Part shown: one piece after another, positions 35,587 through 44,690 of the stretch
Layout: each line of letters begins with the position of its first letter
How positions within the stretch are numbered: position 1 is the first letter of the stretch
Assembly (NCBI GenBank): GCA_903918045.1
Contig: CAIXCY010000022.1
Span: 24,673 to 88,672, forward strand
Reading direction: 5' to 3'
DNA from: an uncultured Bacteroidia bacterium
GTDB taxonomy: Bacteria; Bacteroidota; Bacteroidia; Bacteroidales; Prolixibacteraceae
DNA length: 64,000 nucleotides
Translations under genes and position numbers: made by a program
Notes under the pieces: model-generated
Seen by the model: the letters and a program-made list of their open reading frames with translations, nothing else
Databases searched by the model: none
What the model was told of the DNA's origin: nothing

Positions 35587-36309
35587 ATGGACAAGATGGA
35601 GGGTGAGAATGCTATAAGGATGCTGAGCGAACTCTATAAACAGTACCCAAAACATTATATTGCAGTAGATTGCTCGATTTTCGGATATGAAGATGGAGAG
35701 CTAAAGTTACTACTATATCCCCGTGGATTTGAGCCTGCACAAGGTAAGTGGTCTTTAATGGGAGGATTCGTTCAGGAGGATGAATCGGTAGAAGAGGCTG
35801 CAGGGAGGGTACTTCTTCAAACTACAGGCTTGAAAGATATATTTTTGGAACAAGGGAAAGCATTTTCCAAACCTGACAGAGATCCAGGGGCAAGGGTGAT
35901 AAGCATGACCTTTGTGGCTCTCATCCGGATAGATATTCATGACAAGGATTTGGTCCGTGAGAGTGGTGCCCACTGGTGGCCTGTAACAAAATTGCCTGCT
36001 TTGATCTTTGATCATGAAGAGATTGTAAAAAACAGCCTGGATTTGTTACAGCAGGAAGCAAGTATCGATCTGATCGGAAAGGATTTACTTCCAGAAATGT
36101 TTACCTTAATGCAACTTAGAAGCCTCTATGAAGCGATCTTCCAAAAATCGTTTGATCCGGGAAATTTCCGAAAAAAAGTGCTATCGGTAGGAATCCTCGA
36201 ACGACTAAATGTGAAAAACACCAAGGAATCTAAAAAAGGGGCATTCTATTATCAATTTAAAAGTGGAGATAGCGGTTTGCGAAGTGAAAGAATTGTCAAG
36301 TTTCCCTGA
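35587..36309 (+). CDS. araR: Nudix-type transcriptional regulator of arabinose use (AraR/NrtR-like)
   Basis: About 240 residues. The N-terminal half is a Nudix-like domain (HYIAVDCSIFGYEDGELKLLLYPRGFEPAQGKWSLMGGFVQEDESVEEAAGRVLLQTTG), but the Nudix box lacks the REUxEE glutamates that bind metal, so it is probably a sugar-sensing domain, not an enzyme. The C-terminal half (PEMFTLMQLRSLYEAIFQKSFDPGNFRKKVLS onwards) is a winged helix-turn-helix typical of the NrtR group. Its position directly upstream of araA agrees with AraR of Bacteroides, known as a repressor responding to L-arabinose. I chose the ATG at 35587; an in-frame TTG at 35515 would add a dubious extension. Confidence 0.82.
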   Translation: MDKMEGENAIRMLSELYKQYPKHYIAVDCSIFGYEDGELKLLLYPRGFEPAQGKWSLMGGFVQEDESVEEAAGRVLLQTTGLKDIFLEQGKAFSKPDRDPGARVISMTFVALIRIDIHDKDLVRESGAHWWPVTKLPALIFDHEEIVKNSLDLLQQEASIDLIGKDLLPEMFTLMQLRSLYEAIFQKSFDPGNFRKKVLSVGILERLNVKNTKESKKGAFYYQFKSGDSGLRSERIVKFP

Positions 36310-36380
36310 CGGCGAATTAATAAGAGTAAATATTACCTTAATAAATATAAAATTAACACAAATAATTAATTTATTGAATC

Positions 36381-37892
36381 ATGGCAAATACATCTTTGAA
36401 TCAGTTTGAAATCTGGTTTGTAACAGGAGCACAGCTGCTGTATGGAGGTGATGCGGTCGTAAAAGTTGACGCACACTCAAATGAAATGGTAAAGGGGTTG
36501 AACGAATCGGGCAATTTGCCTGTAAAAGTTGTTTATAAAGGGACTGCTAATTCGTCGTCTGAAATTGCAGAAATAATGCGGGCTGCAAACGGAGATACGA
36601 ATTGTATTGGTTTAATTACCTGGATGCATACTTTTTCACCTGCTAAAATGTGGATTCATGGGTTGATGGATTATAAAAAACCATTAATGCACCTTCATAC
36701 ACAATTCAACGAACAAATTCCATGGTCAGATATAGACATGGACTTTATGAACCTGAATCAATCGGCACATGGCGACCGTGAGTTTGGATTTATTACCAGT
36801 CGTTTACGCAAACCGCGTAAAATAGTTGTGGGTTACTGGAAGGATAAATCGACCCAGGAAAAAATCGCTTCCTGGATGCGCGTTTGTGCCGGTTGGGCTG
36901 ATTCACAAAACATGCTTATTATCCGTTTCGGTGACAACATGAACAATGTGGCTGTAACTGATGGTGACAAAGTAGAGGCTGAAATCCGTTTGGGATACCA
37001 CGTTGACAATGCACCAATCGCAAAACTGGTTCCTTATGTGGAGGCTGTTACCGAAGCAGAAATGGATGCATTAGTTGCTGAATACGAAAAACTGTATGAC
37101 TTTGCCGAAGATTGTAAGAAGGGTTCGGAAAAACACCTTTCCGTACGTCAGGCCGCCGCTCAGGAAATTGGATTACGGCGGTTCTTGCAAGATAAAAAGG
37201 CGACGGCTTTCACTACCAGCTTCAACGAATTGGAAGGAATGTCTCAATTGATGGGTTTTGCTTCCCAACGGTTGATGGCCGAAGGTTTTGGGTTTGGTGC
37301 TGAGGGTGACTGGAAAACTGCCGCCCTAACTCGTACGATGTGGGTCATGGCTCAAGGTTTACCAGGTGGATGTTCCTTCCTTGAGGATTATGTATTGAAC
37401 TTTGACGGAGCAAACAGTTCAATTCTTCAGTCACATATGTTGGAAATCAACCCTGAAATTGCAGCAAATAAACCGCGTATTGAGGTTCATTTTTTGGGAA
37501 TTGGGGATGCAGGTGTATGTGCCCGCTTAATATTCCAGGCGCACGAAGGTGAAGGTATTGCTGCCACTATTGTCGATATGGGCAACCGTTTCCGCATGAT
37601 TGTTAATGAAGTAGAGGTGATAAAACCAGAAGCATTGCCTAAATTGCCTGTTGCATGTGCTTTGTGGAAACCAATGCCGAACCTTGAGATAGGTGCAGGT
37701 GCCTGGATTACTGCAGGTGGAACTCACCACTCGAGTTTCTCGTTCTCCATCACTACTGAGATGATGGAAGATTACGCAGAAATTGCTGACATCGAAATGT
37801 TGATTATAGATAAAGAGACCAACATAAGAGAATTCAAACAAACTATACGTAATAACGAAGTTTATTATCTGTTGAATAAGGCACTTAGGTAA
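36381..37892 (+). CDS. araA: L-arabinose isomerase
   Basis: Converts L-arabinose to L-ribulose in the cytoplasm, requiring manganese. The 503-residue protein has normal length and the family's marks: FEIWFVTGAQLLYGG at the start, ITWMHTFSPAKMWI, ALTRTMWVMAQGLPGGCSFLEDYVLNF, SHMLEINPEIA, and GTHHSSFS, which carry the catalytic glutamates and histidines. It begins the metabolic part of the arabinose cluster after a 71-base gap behind araR, in which a box related to one in the araR leader is seen. Confidence 0.97.
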   Translation: MANTSLNQFEIWFVTGAQLLYGGDAVVKVDAHSNEMVKGLNESGNLPVKVVYKGTANSSSEIAEIMRAANGDTNCIGLITWMHTFSPAKMWIHGLMDYKKPLMHLHTQFNEQIPWSDIDMDFMNLNQSAHGDREFGFITSRLRKPRKIVVGYWKDKSTQEKIASWMRVCAGWADSQNMLIIRFGDNMNNVAVTDGDKVEAEIRLGYHVDNAPIAKLVPYVEAVTEAEMDALVAEYEKLYDFAEDCKKGSEKHLSVRQAAAQEIGLRRFLQDKKATAFTTSFNELEGMSQLMGFASQRLMAEGFGFGAEGDWKTAALTRTMWVMAQGLPGGCSFLEDYVLNFDGANSSILQSHMLEINPEIAANKPRIEVHFLGIGDAGVCARLIFQAHEGEGIAATIVDMGNRFRMIVNEVEVIKPEALPKLPVACALWKPMPNLEIGAGAWITAGGTHHSSFSFSITTEMMEDYAEIADIEMLIIDKETNIREFKQTIRNNEVYYLLNKALR

Positions 37893-38010
37893 TTCACAAT
37901 TTGGGATGTTTTTGCAAATTCGATGTTTGAAGCTGTAGTGGATTGTTTTTACGATATAGCGGAAGATTTATACAAAGCAATTTTAAATCAAATTAACCTA
38001 GCAAAAAATT

Positions 38011-39756
38011 ATGAATTGGAGTTCACATGAATTTATTTGGCTCGACTGGACAATTATGGCTGTCGGAATTTTTGCCGTTGCGTGGGCCGTCTGGCGTTCG
38101 ATTCAAAAACACAAACGTTTGCAACAGGGAGCCGATAGCGAGGATTACCTTTTCGGGAAAGGGGAACCATGGTATATCATTGGTGCGGCAATCTTTGCTG
38201 CAAATATCGGCTCTGAACACCTTGTTGGGCTTGCCGGCACAGGTGCAAAGGCAGGAGTAGGAATGGCGCACTGGGAAATGCAAGGCTGGATGATTCTCAT
38301 TCTGGGGTGGCTTTTTGTGCCGTTCTATCAACTTATGAACATTAAGTTGGGAAAAATTATTACAATGCCTGACTTTCTCAAAAATCGGTACACACCTGCA
38401 ACCGGATCGTGGTTGTCTATCATCACCCTTATAGCCTACGTATTGACCAAAGTGAGTGTAACAGCGTTTACCGGTGGCATCTTTATGGAGAGCCTTCTTG
38501 GGTTGCCTTTTTGGTACGGAGCTATCGGATTGATCGTAATAACGGGGATCTTTACCGTATTGGGAGGCATGAAGGGTGTAATGACACTTTCGGCAATTCA
38601 AACCCCTATACTTATTATCGGCTCATTCCTAGTGCTATTTCTGGGATTGGCGGCACTTGGAGACGGCAGTATTGCTCACGGTTGGACTGCGATGATCGAC
38701 TATTCCAAAACGCTAAACGTAGGAAAAGACGGTCTTGCTCACGGCACAAACCACATGTTCCATTTAGAGACAGGGGATCCGATGTACGATGACTATCCTG
38801 GATTTTGGGTTTTTATTGGAGCCACAATTATCGGCTTTTGGTATTGGGCGACTGACCAACACATCGTTCAGCGCGTACTCGGACAACGCAAAGGTGAGCC
38901 TAGCGATGTAGTGATGATGCGTGCCCGAAGAGGTACTATCGCTGCAGGTTATTTCAAATTATTACCAGTATTTATGTTCCTTATACCCGGCATGATAGCA
39001 GCTGCATTGGCGGCGCGTCCCGGGAGCGGCTTTACGTTGGAAAACCCCGATACCGCCTTTGGCTCAATGGTAAAGTTTGTATTGCCCGCCGGAGTGAAAG
39101 GTATTGTAACCATTGGCTTTATATCCGCTTTGGTTGCGTCTTTGGCGGCATTCTTCAACTCTTGCGCGACACTTTATACCGAAGACTTTTATAAGCCAAT
39201 GTTCAAAAATAAAAGCGAGGCTACCTATGTATTGACAGGTCGTCTTGCAACTGTTGTAGTTGTGATACTTGGTATTGCATGGATACCTGTCATGATGAGT
39301 CTCGGAAGCCTTTATTCCTATCTGCAAGGTATTCAATCGCTGCTCGCACCTGCGATGGTCGCGGTATTTGTAATGGGTATTTTTTCCAAAAGAATTACCC
39401 CCAGGGCAGGTGAAGCAGGTATGATCGTCGGCTTTTTTTTAGGGATGGTCCGATTGCTGACAAACATCTTTACAAATACGGGTAAAAATGTAATGACAGG
39501 CTGGTACTGGGAATCCACAGGTTGGTTTTGGCATACAAACTGGCTTATCTTTGAGATCTGGTTGCTTGTGTTCATCATGATGATGATGGTTGTGGTATCG
39601 TTGTTTACTCCGAAGCCTACTGCTAAGCAGATTGAGTTTATCACCTTCACCGGCGACTACAAAACTCTTATCCGGAATAGTTGGAGTAAGTGGGATGTAA
39701 TTGCTTCCTTAGGAGTAGTTTTAGCCTGTGCTTTTTTCTACCTGTATTTCTGGTAA
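38011..39756 (+). CDS. Sodium:solute symporter, SGLT-like (probable arabinose importer)
   Basis: A 581-residue membrane protein with about 14 segments. FGKGEPWYIIGAAIFAANIGSEHLVGLAGTGAKAGVGMAHWEMQGW and ALAARPGSGFTLENPDTAF… GFISALVASLAAFFNSCATLYTEDFY match the SSS (SLC5) family of sodium/sugar cotransporters. Located between araA and araD, it most likely imports L-arabinose with sodium. Many antisense frames in this gene are shadows due to its base composition. A 43-base hairpin lies directly after it. Confidence 0.9.
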   Translation: MNWSSHEFIWLDWTIMAVGIFAVAWAVWRSIQKHKRLQQGADSEDYLFGKGEPWYIIGAAIFAANIGSEHLVGLAGTGAKAGVGMAHWEMQGWMILILGWLFVPFYQLMNIKLGKIITMPDFLKNRYTPATGSWLSIITLIAYVLTKVSVTAFTGGIFMESLLGLPFWYGAIGLIVITGIFTVLGGMKGVMTLSAIQTPILIIGSFLVLFLGLAALGDGSIAHGWTAMIDYSKTLNVGKDGLAHGTNHMFHLETGDPMYDDYPGFWVFIGATIIGFWYWATDQHIVQRVLGQRKGEPSDVVMMRARRGTIAAGYFKLLPVFMFLIPGMIAAALAARPGSGFTLENPDTAFGSMVKFVLPAGVKGIVTIGFISALVASLAAFFNSCATLYTEDFYKPMFKNKSEATYVLTGRLATVVVVILGIAWIPVMMSLGSLYSYLQGIQSLLAPAMVAVFVMGIFSKRITPRAGEAGMIVGFFLGMVRLLTNIFTNTGKNVMTGWYWESTGWFWHTNWLIFEIWLLVFIMMMMVVVSLFTPKPTAKQIEFITFTGDYKTLIRNSWSKWDVIASLGVVLACAFFYLYFW

Positions 39757-39763
39757 TTAAAAC

Positions 39764-39806
39764 GATAGAATTAGCGCCCTTGTTTTGAAAGGGTGTTAAT
39801 TCTATC
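39764..39806. promoter_or_regulatory. Strong intergenic hairpin between symporter gene and araD
   Basis: Arms 39764–39781 and 39789–39806 pair over 18 bp including two G·U pairs, with a 7-base loop GTTTTGA. No T-run follows, so it is not a standard terminator; it may be an RNA-processing or stability element that sets expression of araD versus the symporter. Confidence 0.6.
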
Positions 39807-39834
39807 CTAAAGATAAATCTTTACATATTCTACT

Positions 39835-40521
39835 ATGTTATCTGAATTAAAGGAGCTGGTTTTCAAAGCAAACCTCGATCTTGTAAAACATAACCTTGTT
39901 CTTTTTACATGGGGAAATGCAAGTGGTATTGATCGTGAAAAGGGTTTAATTGTGATTAAGCCCAGCGGGGTCGATTATGATGTGATGACTGCCGATCAGA
40001 TGGTGGTTGTGGATCTGGAGGGGAATTTAGTTGAGGGTAAATTACGCCCTTCCTCGGATACTCCCACCCATCTTGAACTATACAAGGCATTTCCAAAAAT
40101 AGGAGGGGTGGTACATACCCATTCAACTTATGCAACCTCGTGGGCACAGGCAGGTGTGTCTCTTCCAATTATTGGAACGACACATGCTGATTATTTTGGA
40201 TCTGATATCCCTTGTACCCGTGATATGAATGAGAATGAGGTTAAGGGAAACTATGAAAAAGATACCGGTACAGTTATTATTGAAAGATTCAACTCTTTGG
40301 AATATAGTCATATACCAGGGGTTTTAGTTAAAAACCATGGCCCTTTTACCTGGGGGAAAAATCCCAATGAGGCGGTTCATAACAGTGTTGTATTGGAAGA
40401 GATAGCCAGGATGTCCTTTATTGCCTATGCGATTAACCCCAATCTGACGATGAATCCTTTACTTACAGAAAAGCACTTCAATCGCAAACATGGGGCAAAT
40501 GCCTATTATGGTCAAAAATAG
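39835..40521 (+). CDS. araD: L-ribulose-5-phosphate 4-epimerase
   Basis: Converts L-ribulose 5-phosphate to D-xylulose 5-phosphate, the last step of the pathway. The 228-residue class II aldolase-fold enzyme has [61 protein letters not shown] (zinc histidines) and [31 protein letters not shown]. Length and motif order are standard. It follows the symporter after 78 bases containing the hairpin and precedes araB by about 210 bases. Confidence 0.96.
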   Translation: MLSELKELVFKANLDLVKHNLVLFTWGNASGIDREKGLIVIKPSGVDYDVMTADQMVVVDLEGNLVEGKLRPSSDTPTHLELYKAFPKIGGVVHTHSTYATSWAQAGVSLPIIGTTHADYFGSDIPCTRDMNENEVKGNYEKDTGTVIIERFNSLEYSHIPGVLVKNHGPFTWGKNPNEAVHNSVVLEEIARMSFIAYAINPNLTMNPLLTEKHFNRKHGANAYYGQK

Positions 40522-40584
40522 ATACTTCCGACTAACTTTAGTTGTGGTTAGCAAAGGTTAATTTAATTCCATAGGTTTTGGTTA

Positions 40585-40605
40585 AAAATATGAAGTTCAT
40601 ATTTT
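40585..40605. promoter_or_regulatory. Palindrome upstream of araB, candidate operator
   Basis: Perfect 10-bp inverted arms, AAAATATGAA and TTCATATTTT, flank a single central base. It lies about 130 bases before araB. The size and symmetry suit a dimeric repressor such as the Nudix-type AraR, but it could be a simple A/T-rich coincidence. Confidence 0.45.
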
Positions 40606-40733
40606 AGTAATTTTATTCCTTTGCCTTCAGGGTGTAAAACCATGGAATAAGATCCTGAAAGATCAGCATGAATATCGGGCTGCCAATTGTCGGCTGCCAG
40701 TTAAACTTTACAAACAAATAAATAGATCAAACA

Positions 40734-42404
40734 ATGTCAGCAAAAAAGTATGTTATCGGAATTGATTATGGTACAGATTCTGTCAGAGCAATAATTGTTA
40801 ATGCAGAAAACGGGGTTGAGGTGGCCACAGCAGTTAAGGCATACCCACGTTGGGCCGCCGGAAAATTTTGTGATCCATCTAAAGATCAGTATCGCCAGCA
40901 TCCACTCGATTATGTTGAATCGATGGAATTTTCGGTTAAGGAGGCTCTTAAAATTGCAGGGGACGATGTGACAAACAATATTGCCGGCATTTCGTTTGAT
41001 ACTACCGGAAGTACACCCGTGCTTGTGAATGAAAATGGTATTCCCTTAGCATTGACAGCTGGGTTTGAGGAGAATCCAAATGCCATGTTCATCCTTTGGA
41101 AAGACCATACTTCGATTAAGGAGGCCAATGAAATCAATGAATTGGCGCGGAGATGGTCAATTGACTATACGCAATATGAGGGGGGGATCTATTCCTCTGA
41201 GTGGGTATGGGCTAAAATTCTTCATACACTTCGTGCAGATGAAAAGGTGAGAAATGCTTCCTGGTCGTGGATTGAACATTGCGACTGGATGCCGGCACTG
41301 TTAACAGGGACCACCCTCCCGGCTGAAGTATTGCGTAGTCGTTGTGCCGCAGGTCACAAGTCAATGTGGTTCGCGGGTTGGAACGGTCTTCCATCCGAAG
41401 ACTTTTTAACTTCTCTTGATCCCCTTTTAAGTGGTTATCGTTCAAAGTTGTATGATCAAACATATACAAGTGACGTAAAGATTGGAACGTTAACGGCTGA
41501 ATGGGCTGAACGTCTTGGATTATCGGAGGATGTAGCAGTTGGTGTAGGAGGCTACGATTGTCATTTTGGTGCTGTTGGAGGTGAAGTTACACCAAATGTT
41601 TTAGCCAGAGCTATCGGAACTTCAACTTGTGATATCATGGTATCCTCTTATGAGCAGATGGGGGATAAATTAATTCCGGGAATTTGTGGCCAGGTTGATG
41701 GCTCGGTAATTCCCGGGTACATTGGTATCGAAGCCGGTCAATCGGCGTTTGGAGATATTTATGCGTGGTTTAAGCGGGTGGTGGCCTGGCCGATTGAGCA
41801 GATTCTTGCACAGTCGACCCTCATAGATTCAGAAATGCGCGAAAAACTGATCGCTGAAACTATGGATCGGATTATTCCGGAATTATCACGCGAAGCCATG
41901 TTGATCCCAATTGAAGAATCTACAATCATTGCGGTTGACTGGATGAATGGCCGACGGACACCAGATGCGAATCAGGAGGTCGCAGGTTCAATCACCGGAT
42001 TGAAACTGGGTTCTTCAGCTCCAAGGATTTTCAGGGCACTTGTTGAGGCTACCGCTTTTGGATCAAAGGCTATTGTTGACCGGATTAAACGCGAAGGGGT
42101 AGAGATAAAAGAGATTATCGGATTGGGCGGGGTCGCCAAAAAATCGCCCTTTGTCATGCAAACTCTGGCTGATGTCTTAAATATGCCTATTAAAGTTGCC
42201 CGGACAGAGCAGACCTGTGCTTTTGGTGCAGCGATGTTTGCTTCTGTGGTAGCAGGAATTTATCCCAAGGTAGAAGATGCGCAAAAGGCCATGGGGCAGG
42301 GTTTTGAAACAACCTATTTTCCGGATGAGGTTAACGCAAAAAAATATGAAGAAATCTATCTCAACTACGTAAAAATTGGAAAATTTATAGAAAACGAGTT
42401 ATAA
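40734..42404 (+). CDS. araB: Ribulokinase
   Basis: Phosphorylates L-ribulose with ATP. The 556-residue FGGY-family kinase starts with YVIGIDYGTDSVRAIIVNAENG, then has SFDTTGSTPVLVN, ARAIGTSTCDIMVSS, and GLGGVAKKSPFVMQTLADVLNMPIKV, which includes the ATP-binding region. The motif PNAMFILWKDHTSIKEANEINELA agrees with bacterial ribulokinases. With araA, araD and the symporter this completes the pathway from L-arabinose to xylulose 5-phosphate. Confidence 0.96.
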   Translation: MSAKKYVIGIDYGTDSVRAIIVNAENGVEVATAVKAYPRWAAGKFCDPSKDQYRQHPLDYVESMEFSVKEALKIAGDDVTNNIAGISFDTTGSTPVLVNENGIPLALTAGFEENPNAMFILWKDHTSIKEANEINELARRWSIDYTQYEGGIYSSEWVWAKILHTLRADEKVRNASWSWIEHCDWMPALLTGTTLPAEVLRSRCAAGHKSMWFAGWNGLPSEDFLTSLDPLLSGYRSKLYDQTYTSDVKIGTLTAEWAERLGLSEDVAVGVGGYDCHFGAVGGEVTPNVLARAIGTSTCDIMVSSYEQMGDKLIPGICGQVDGSVIPGYIGIEAGQSAFGDIYAWFKRVVAWPIEQILAQSTLIDSEMREKLIAETMDRIIPELSREAMLIPIEESTIIAVDWMNGRRTPDANQEVAGSITGLKLGSSAPRIFRALVEATAFGSKAIVDRIKREGVEIKEIIGLGGVAKKSPFVMQTLADVLNMPIKVARTEQTCAFGAAMFASVVAGIYPKVEDAQKAMGQGFETTYFPDEVNAKKYEEIYLNYVKIGKFIENEL

Positions 42405-42472
42405 TTAGGAATTTAACCAAAACGAATTACCGGTTAAATGTGAGTTAGATTTTTTTTAACAGAAAATTTTTT

Positions 42473-42480
42473 TATCTTTG
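42473..42480 (+). promoter_or_regulatory. Promoter of the small-protein transcript
   Basis: TATCTTTG matches TAnnTTTG exactly and sits downstream of a T-rich run. It lies 190 bases before the ATG at 42670, which implies a long leader with hairpins. Confidence 0.6.
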
Positions 42481-42495
42481 GCCGGTGCCGAATTC

Positions 42496-42532
42496 TGCAG
42501 TTCCAATTGAAACCACTTCGATTGGAACTGTA
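42496..42532 (+). ncRNA. Hairpin in a long structured 5' leader
   Basis: Arms 42496–42511 and 42517–42532 pair over 16 bp (core CAGTTCCAAT/ATTGGAACTG) with two G·T pairs and a 5-base loop. Further down, ATCCCTGG (about 42596) and CCAGGGGAT (about 42633) can form a second, larger-loop stem. Together they suggest a structured leader between the promoter at 42473 and the small gene at 42670. It matches no riboswitch class I know. Confidence 0.5.
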
Positions 42533-42669
42533 CAGTTTATGGCTACTGACTTCAATAAGTGCAAAAACATCTTTGTTCTTTTGGGAGTTTGAATGATCCC
42601 TGGGGGACAAAATCGGCTAATTGGTCTGATTTCCAGGGGATAAAATCAATCATCAATAAATTTATAATT

Positions 42670-42909
42670 ATGGGCAGACCACCTACCAGAGCCAAGGAAT
42701 ACAGAGATGGCTTTTATATTGAAGTTCGCAATAAGGGATCTTTAACCGGTATAAAGATTATCCGGAAAAGCAGAGATGAGATGATGCTAGCCATAAAGGA
42801 GTATGAAAAGACCAAAGAGGTTATTATTCTTGGAGAGTCAAAAAATGGGAAATGGGCTAATAAACCTGAGACGTACCAGAAAGCTGATTCCATCGAACAC
42901 ACTAGTTAG
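42670..42909 (+). CDS. Small protein starting MGRPPTRAKEYRDGFYIEV
   Basis: A 79-residue basic protein with a well-formed start: ATG at 42670 and MGRPPTRAKEYRDGFYIEVR. It reads as a compact beta/alpha protein (EVRNKGSLTGIKIIRKSRDEMMLAIKEYEKTKEVIILGE) with a hydrophilic tail. I have seen similar short proteins with the same start in Bacteroidota but know no function. It stands alone between araB and an amino-acid permease and has its own promoter and long leader. A role with RNA or ribosomes is possible but unproven. Confidence 0.75.
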   Translation: MGRPPTRAKEYRDGFYIEVRNKGSLTGIKIIRKSRDEMMLAIKEYEKTKEVIILGESKNGKWANKPETYQKADSIEHTS

Positions 42910-42956
42910 CAATAGTAACAATCCCTTTATTATCCGGTAAATTTTAAAGTTCAACA

Positions 42957-44507
42957 ATGGGTATCTCTCTTTTATTCATTACTAAACCATTGAATCAACT
43001 AATGCGTAACGCCCAGGAGGAATCCGGGATGAAGCGGGCGCTTAGTGCTACAAATCTCACAACACTTGGCATAGGTGCAATTATCGGGGCAGGGATTTTT
43101 GTGCTGACCGGGCAGGCAGCGGCTCAGTATGCAGGACCTGCCATTGTCATATCATTTGTTATTTCGGGACTGGCCTGTTTGTTTGCCGGTCTTTGTTATG
43201 CTGAATTTGCCTCGATGATACCTATTTCGGGGAGCGCCTACACCTATGCTTATTCCACTCTTGGGGAATTTATGGCCTGGATTATCGGCTGGGATCTTAT
43301 CCTGGAATACCTCTTTGCGGCTTCTACTGTCTCGGTGGGCTGGTCAGGGTATGTGGTTAGCTTTCTCAAAGATTTTGGAATTTATATTCCTCCTCAGTTT
43401 ACTGCTGCCTGGCGCACAGTATTGGTAGATATACCCAATTTGGGATGGAAGCCAATTACCGAACAGCTGACTGCAAGTCTGGCATCCACCGGAATTGTGG
43501 TTGATTCGTTACCTCATATCACTGCAATATTGAATCTGCCCGCTATGTTTGTTGTTGCAGCAATCACAATTCTATTGGTTATCGGTATTAAAGAATCAGC
43601 CAGTTTTAACAATGTGATGGTTATGATTAAGGTTTTTGTAATCATACTTTTTATTGGGATTGGGTTTTTCTTTATCAACAAGGTGAACTGGCATCCGTTT
43701 ATTCCTCCAAATACCGGTGTATGGGGTCATTTTGGCTGGAGTGGTATATTGCGTGGTTCAGCTGTGATCTTTTTTGCCTACATCGGATTTGATGCAGTAT
43801 CCACTGCGGCCCAGGAGGCAAAAAATCCGCAACGTGACATGCCAATTGGAATTTTGGGATCGTTGGGTATCTCAACTATACTTTATATTTTGGTTGCCAT
43901 TGTATTAACAGGAATTGTCAGTTACACTTTTCTGAATGTGGCCGATCCGATTGCTGTAGGTGTTGATGCAATGGGTAAAGGACTCTTCTGGCTCCGTCCT
44001 ATTATAAAGATAGCGGCAATCGCTGGTCTTAGCTCTGTTATTCTTGTGATGATGCTTGGTCAGCCAAGGATTTTTTATGCAATGGCCAAGGATGGTTTAC
44101 TTCCTCCCCGTTTTGCCAGAATCCACCCCCGTTTTAAAACACCGTACTACAGTACAATAATGACCGGTTCTGTGGCTCTTGTTTTTGCAGGAATCCTTCC
44201 TATAAATATTCTTGGAGAGTTGGTTTCGATAGGTACTCTGCTCGCATTCGCAATCGTATGTATTGGTATAATTTTCTTAAGAGTTAAAAGGCCTGAACTT
44301 AAACGACCTTTCCGTACTCCATTCGTTCCGCTTGTTCCGATTCTGGGAGCTTTAATCTGCATGATCCAGATGTACTCTTTACCACTTGACACCTGGTTAA
44401 GGCTGATAATCTGGATGGCAATCGGTATGGTGATCTATTTTACTTATGGAGTTCGTCATAGTGAAATGAGGAAACTACAGGCAAAGGGTAATTATAATAA
44501 AGATTAA
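42957..44507 (+). CDS. APC-family amino-acid permease
   Basis: A 516-residue inner-membrane transporter with about twelve to fourteen segments. ALSATNLTTLGIGAIIGAGIFVLTGQAAAQYAGPAIVISFVISGLACLFAGLCYAEFASMIPISGSAYTYAYSTLGEFMAWIIGWDLILEYL is the signature of the cationic amino-acid transporter group. FFAYIGFDAVSTAAQEAKNPQRDMPIGILGSLGI is the next conserved block. The substrate is probably an amino acid; which one is not clear. It starts 47 bases after the small-protein gene, so both may be cotranscribed. Confidence 0.92.
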   Translation: MGISLLFITKPLNQLMRNAQEESGMKRALSATNLTTLGIGAIIGAGIFVLTGQAAAQYAGPAIVISFVISGLACLFAGLCYAEFASMIPISGSAYTYAYSTLGEFMAWIIGWDLILEYLFAASTVSVGWSGYVVSFLKDFGIYIPPQFTAAWRTVLVDIPNLGWKPITEQLTASLASTGIVVDSLPHITAILNLPAMFVVAAITILLVIGIKESASFNNVMVMIKVFVIILFIGIGFFFINKVNWHPFIPPNTGVWGHFGWSGILRGSAVIFFAYIGFDAVSTAAQEAKNPQRDMPIGILGSLGISTILYILVAIVLTGIVSYTFLNVADPIAVGVDAMGKGLFWLRPIIKIAAIAGLSSVILVMMLGQPRIFYAMAKDGLLPPRFARIHPRFKTPYYSTIMTGSVALVFAGILPINILGELVSIGTLLAFAIVCIGIIFLRVKRPELKRPFRTPFVPLVPILGALICMIQMYSLPLDTWLRLIIWMAIGMVIYFTYGVRHSEMRKLQAKGNYNKD

Positions 44508-44545
44508 ATTAGAGTAGACAACAGCAGTTTTACAATAGATCAAGG

Positions 44546-44596
44546 CAGAGAGTCGCAGAGTATTAAATAACAATTTGATGGCTCTGCGACTCTTTG
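44546..44596. repeat. Dispersed hairpin repeat, copy 1
   Basis: Arms 44546–44560 and 44582–44596 pair over 15 bp around AGAGTCGCAGAG. The motif CGCAGAG…CTCTGCG recurs at 59920–59954. Hairpins of this kind are scattered between genes in many Bacteroidota genomes and may also act as terminators, here for the permease gene. Confidence 0.55.
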
Positions 44597-44690
44597 GGCG
44601 TTTGTTGGTTTGGGACTGTTTCGGGAGTAGATTATTTTACAAGAACAATTATTAGTTAAATTATTTATAATCAATACATATCTTATTTAA

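Noticed and set aside
38023..38601. Antisense frame of 192 codons within the sodium symporter gene
   Set aside because: It is a shadow produced by the symporter's codon use; its translation is Cys/Arg/Pro-rich with no recognisable family, while the sense frame is a clear SSS transporter.
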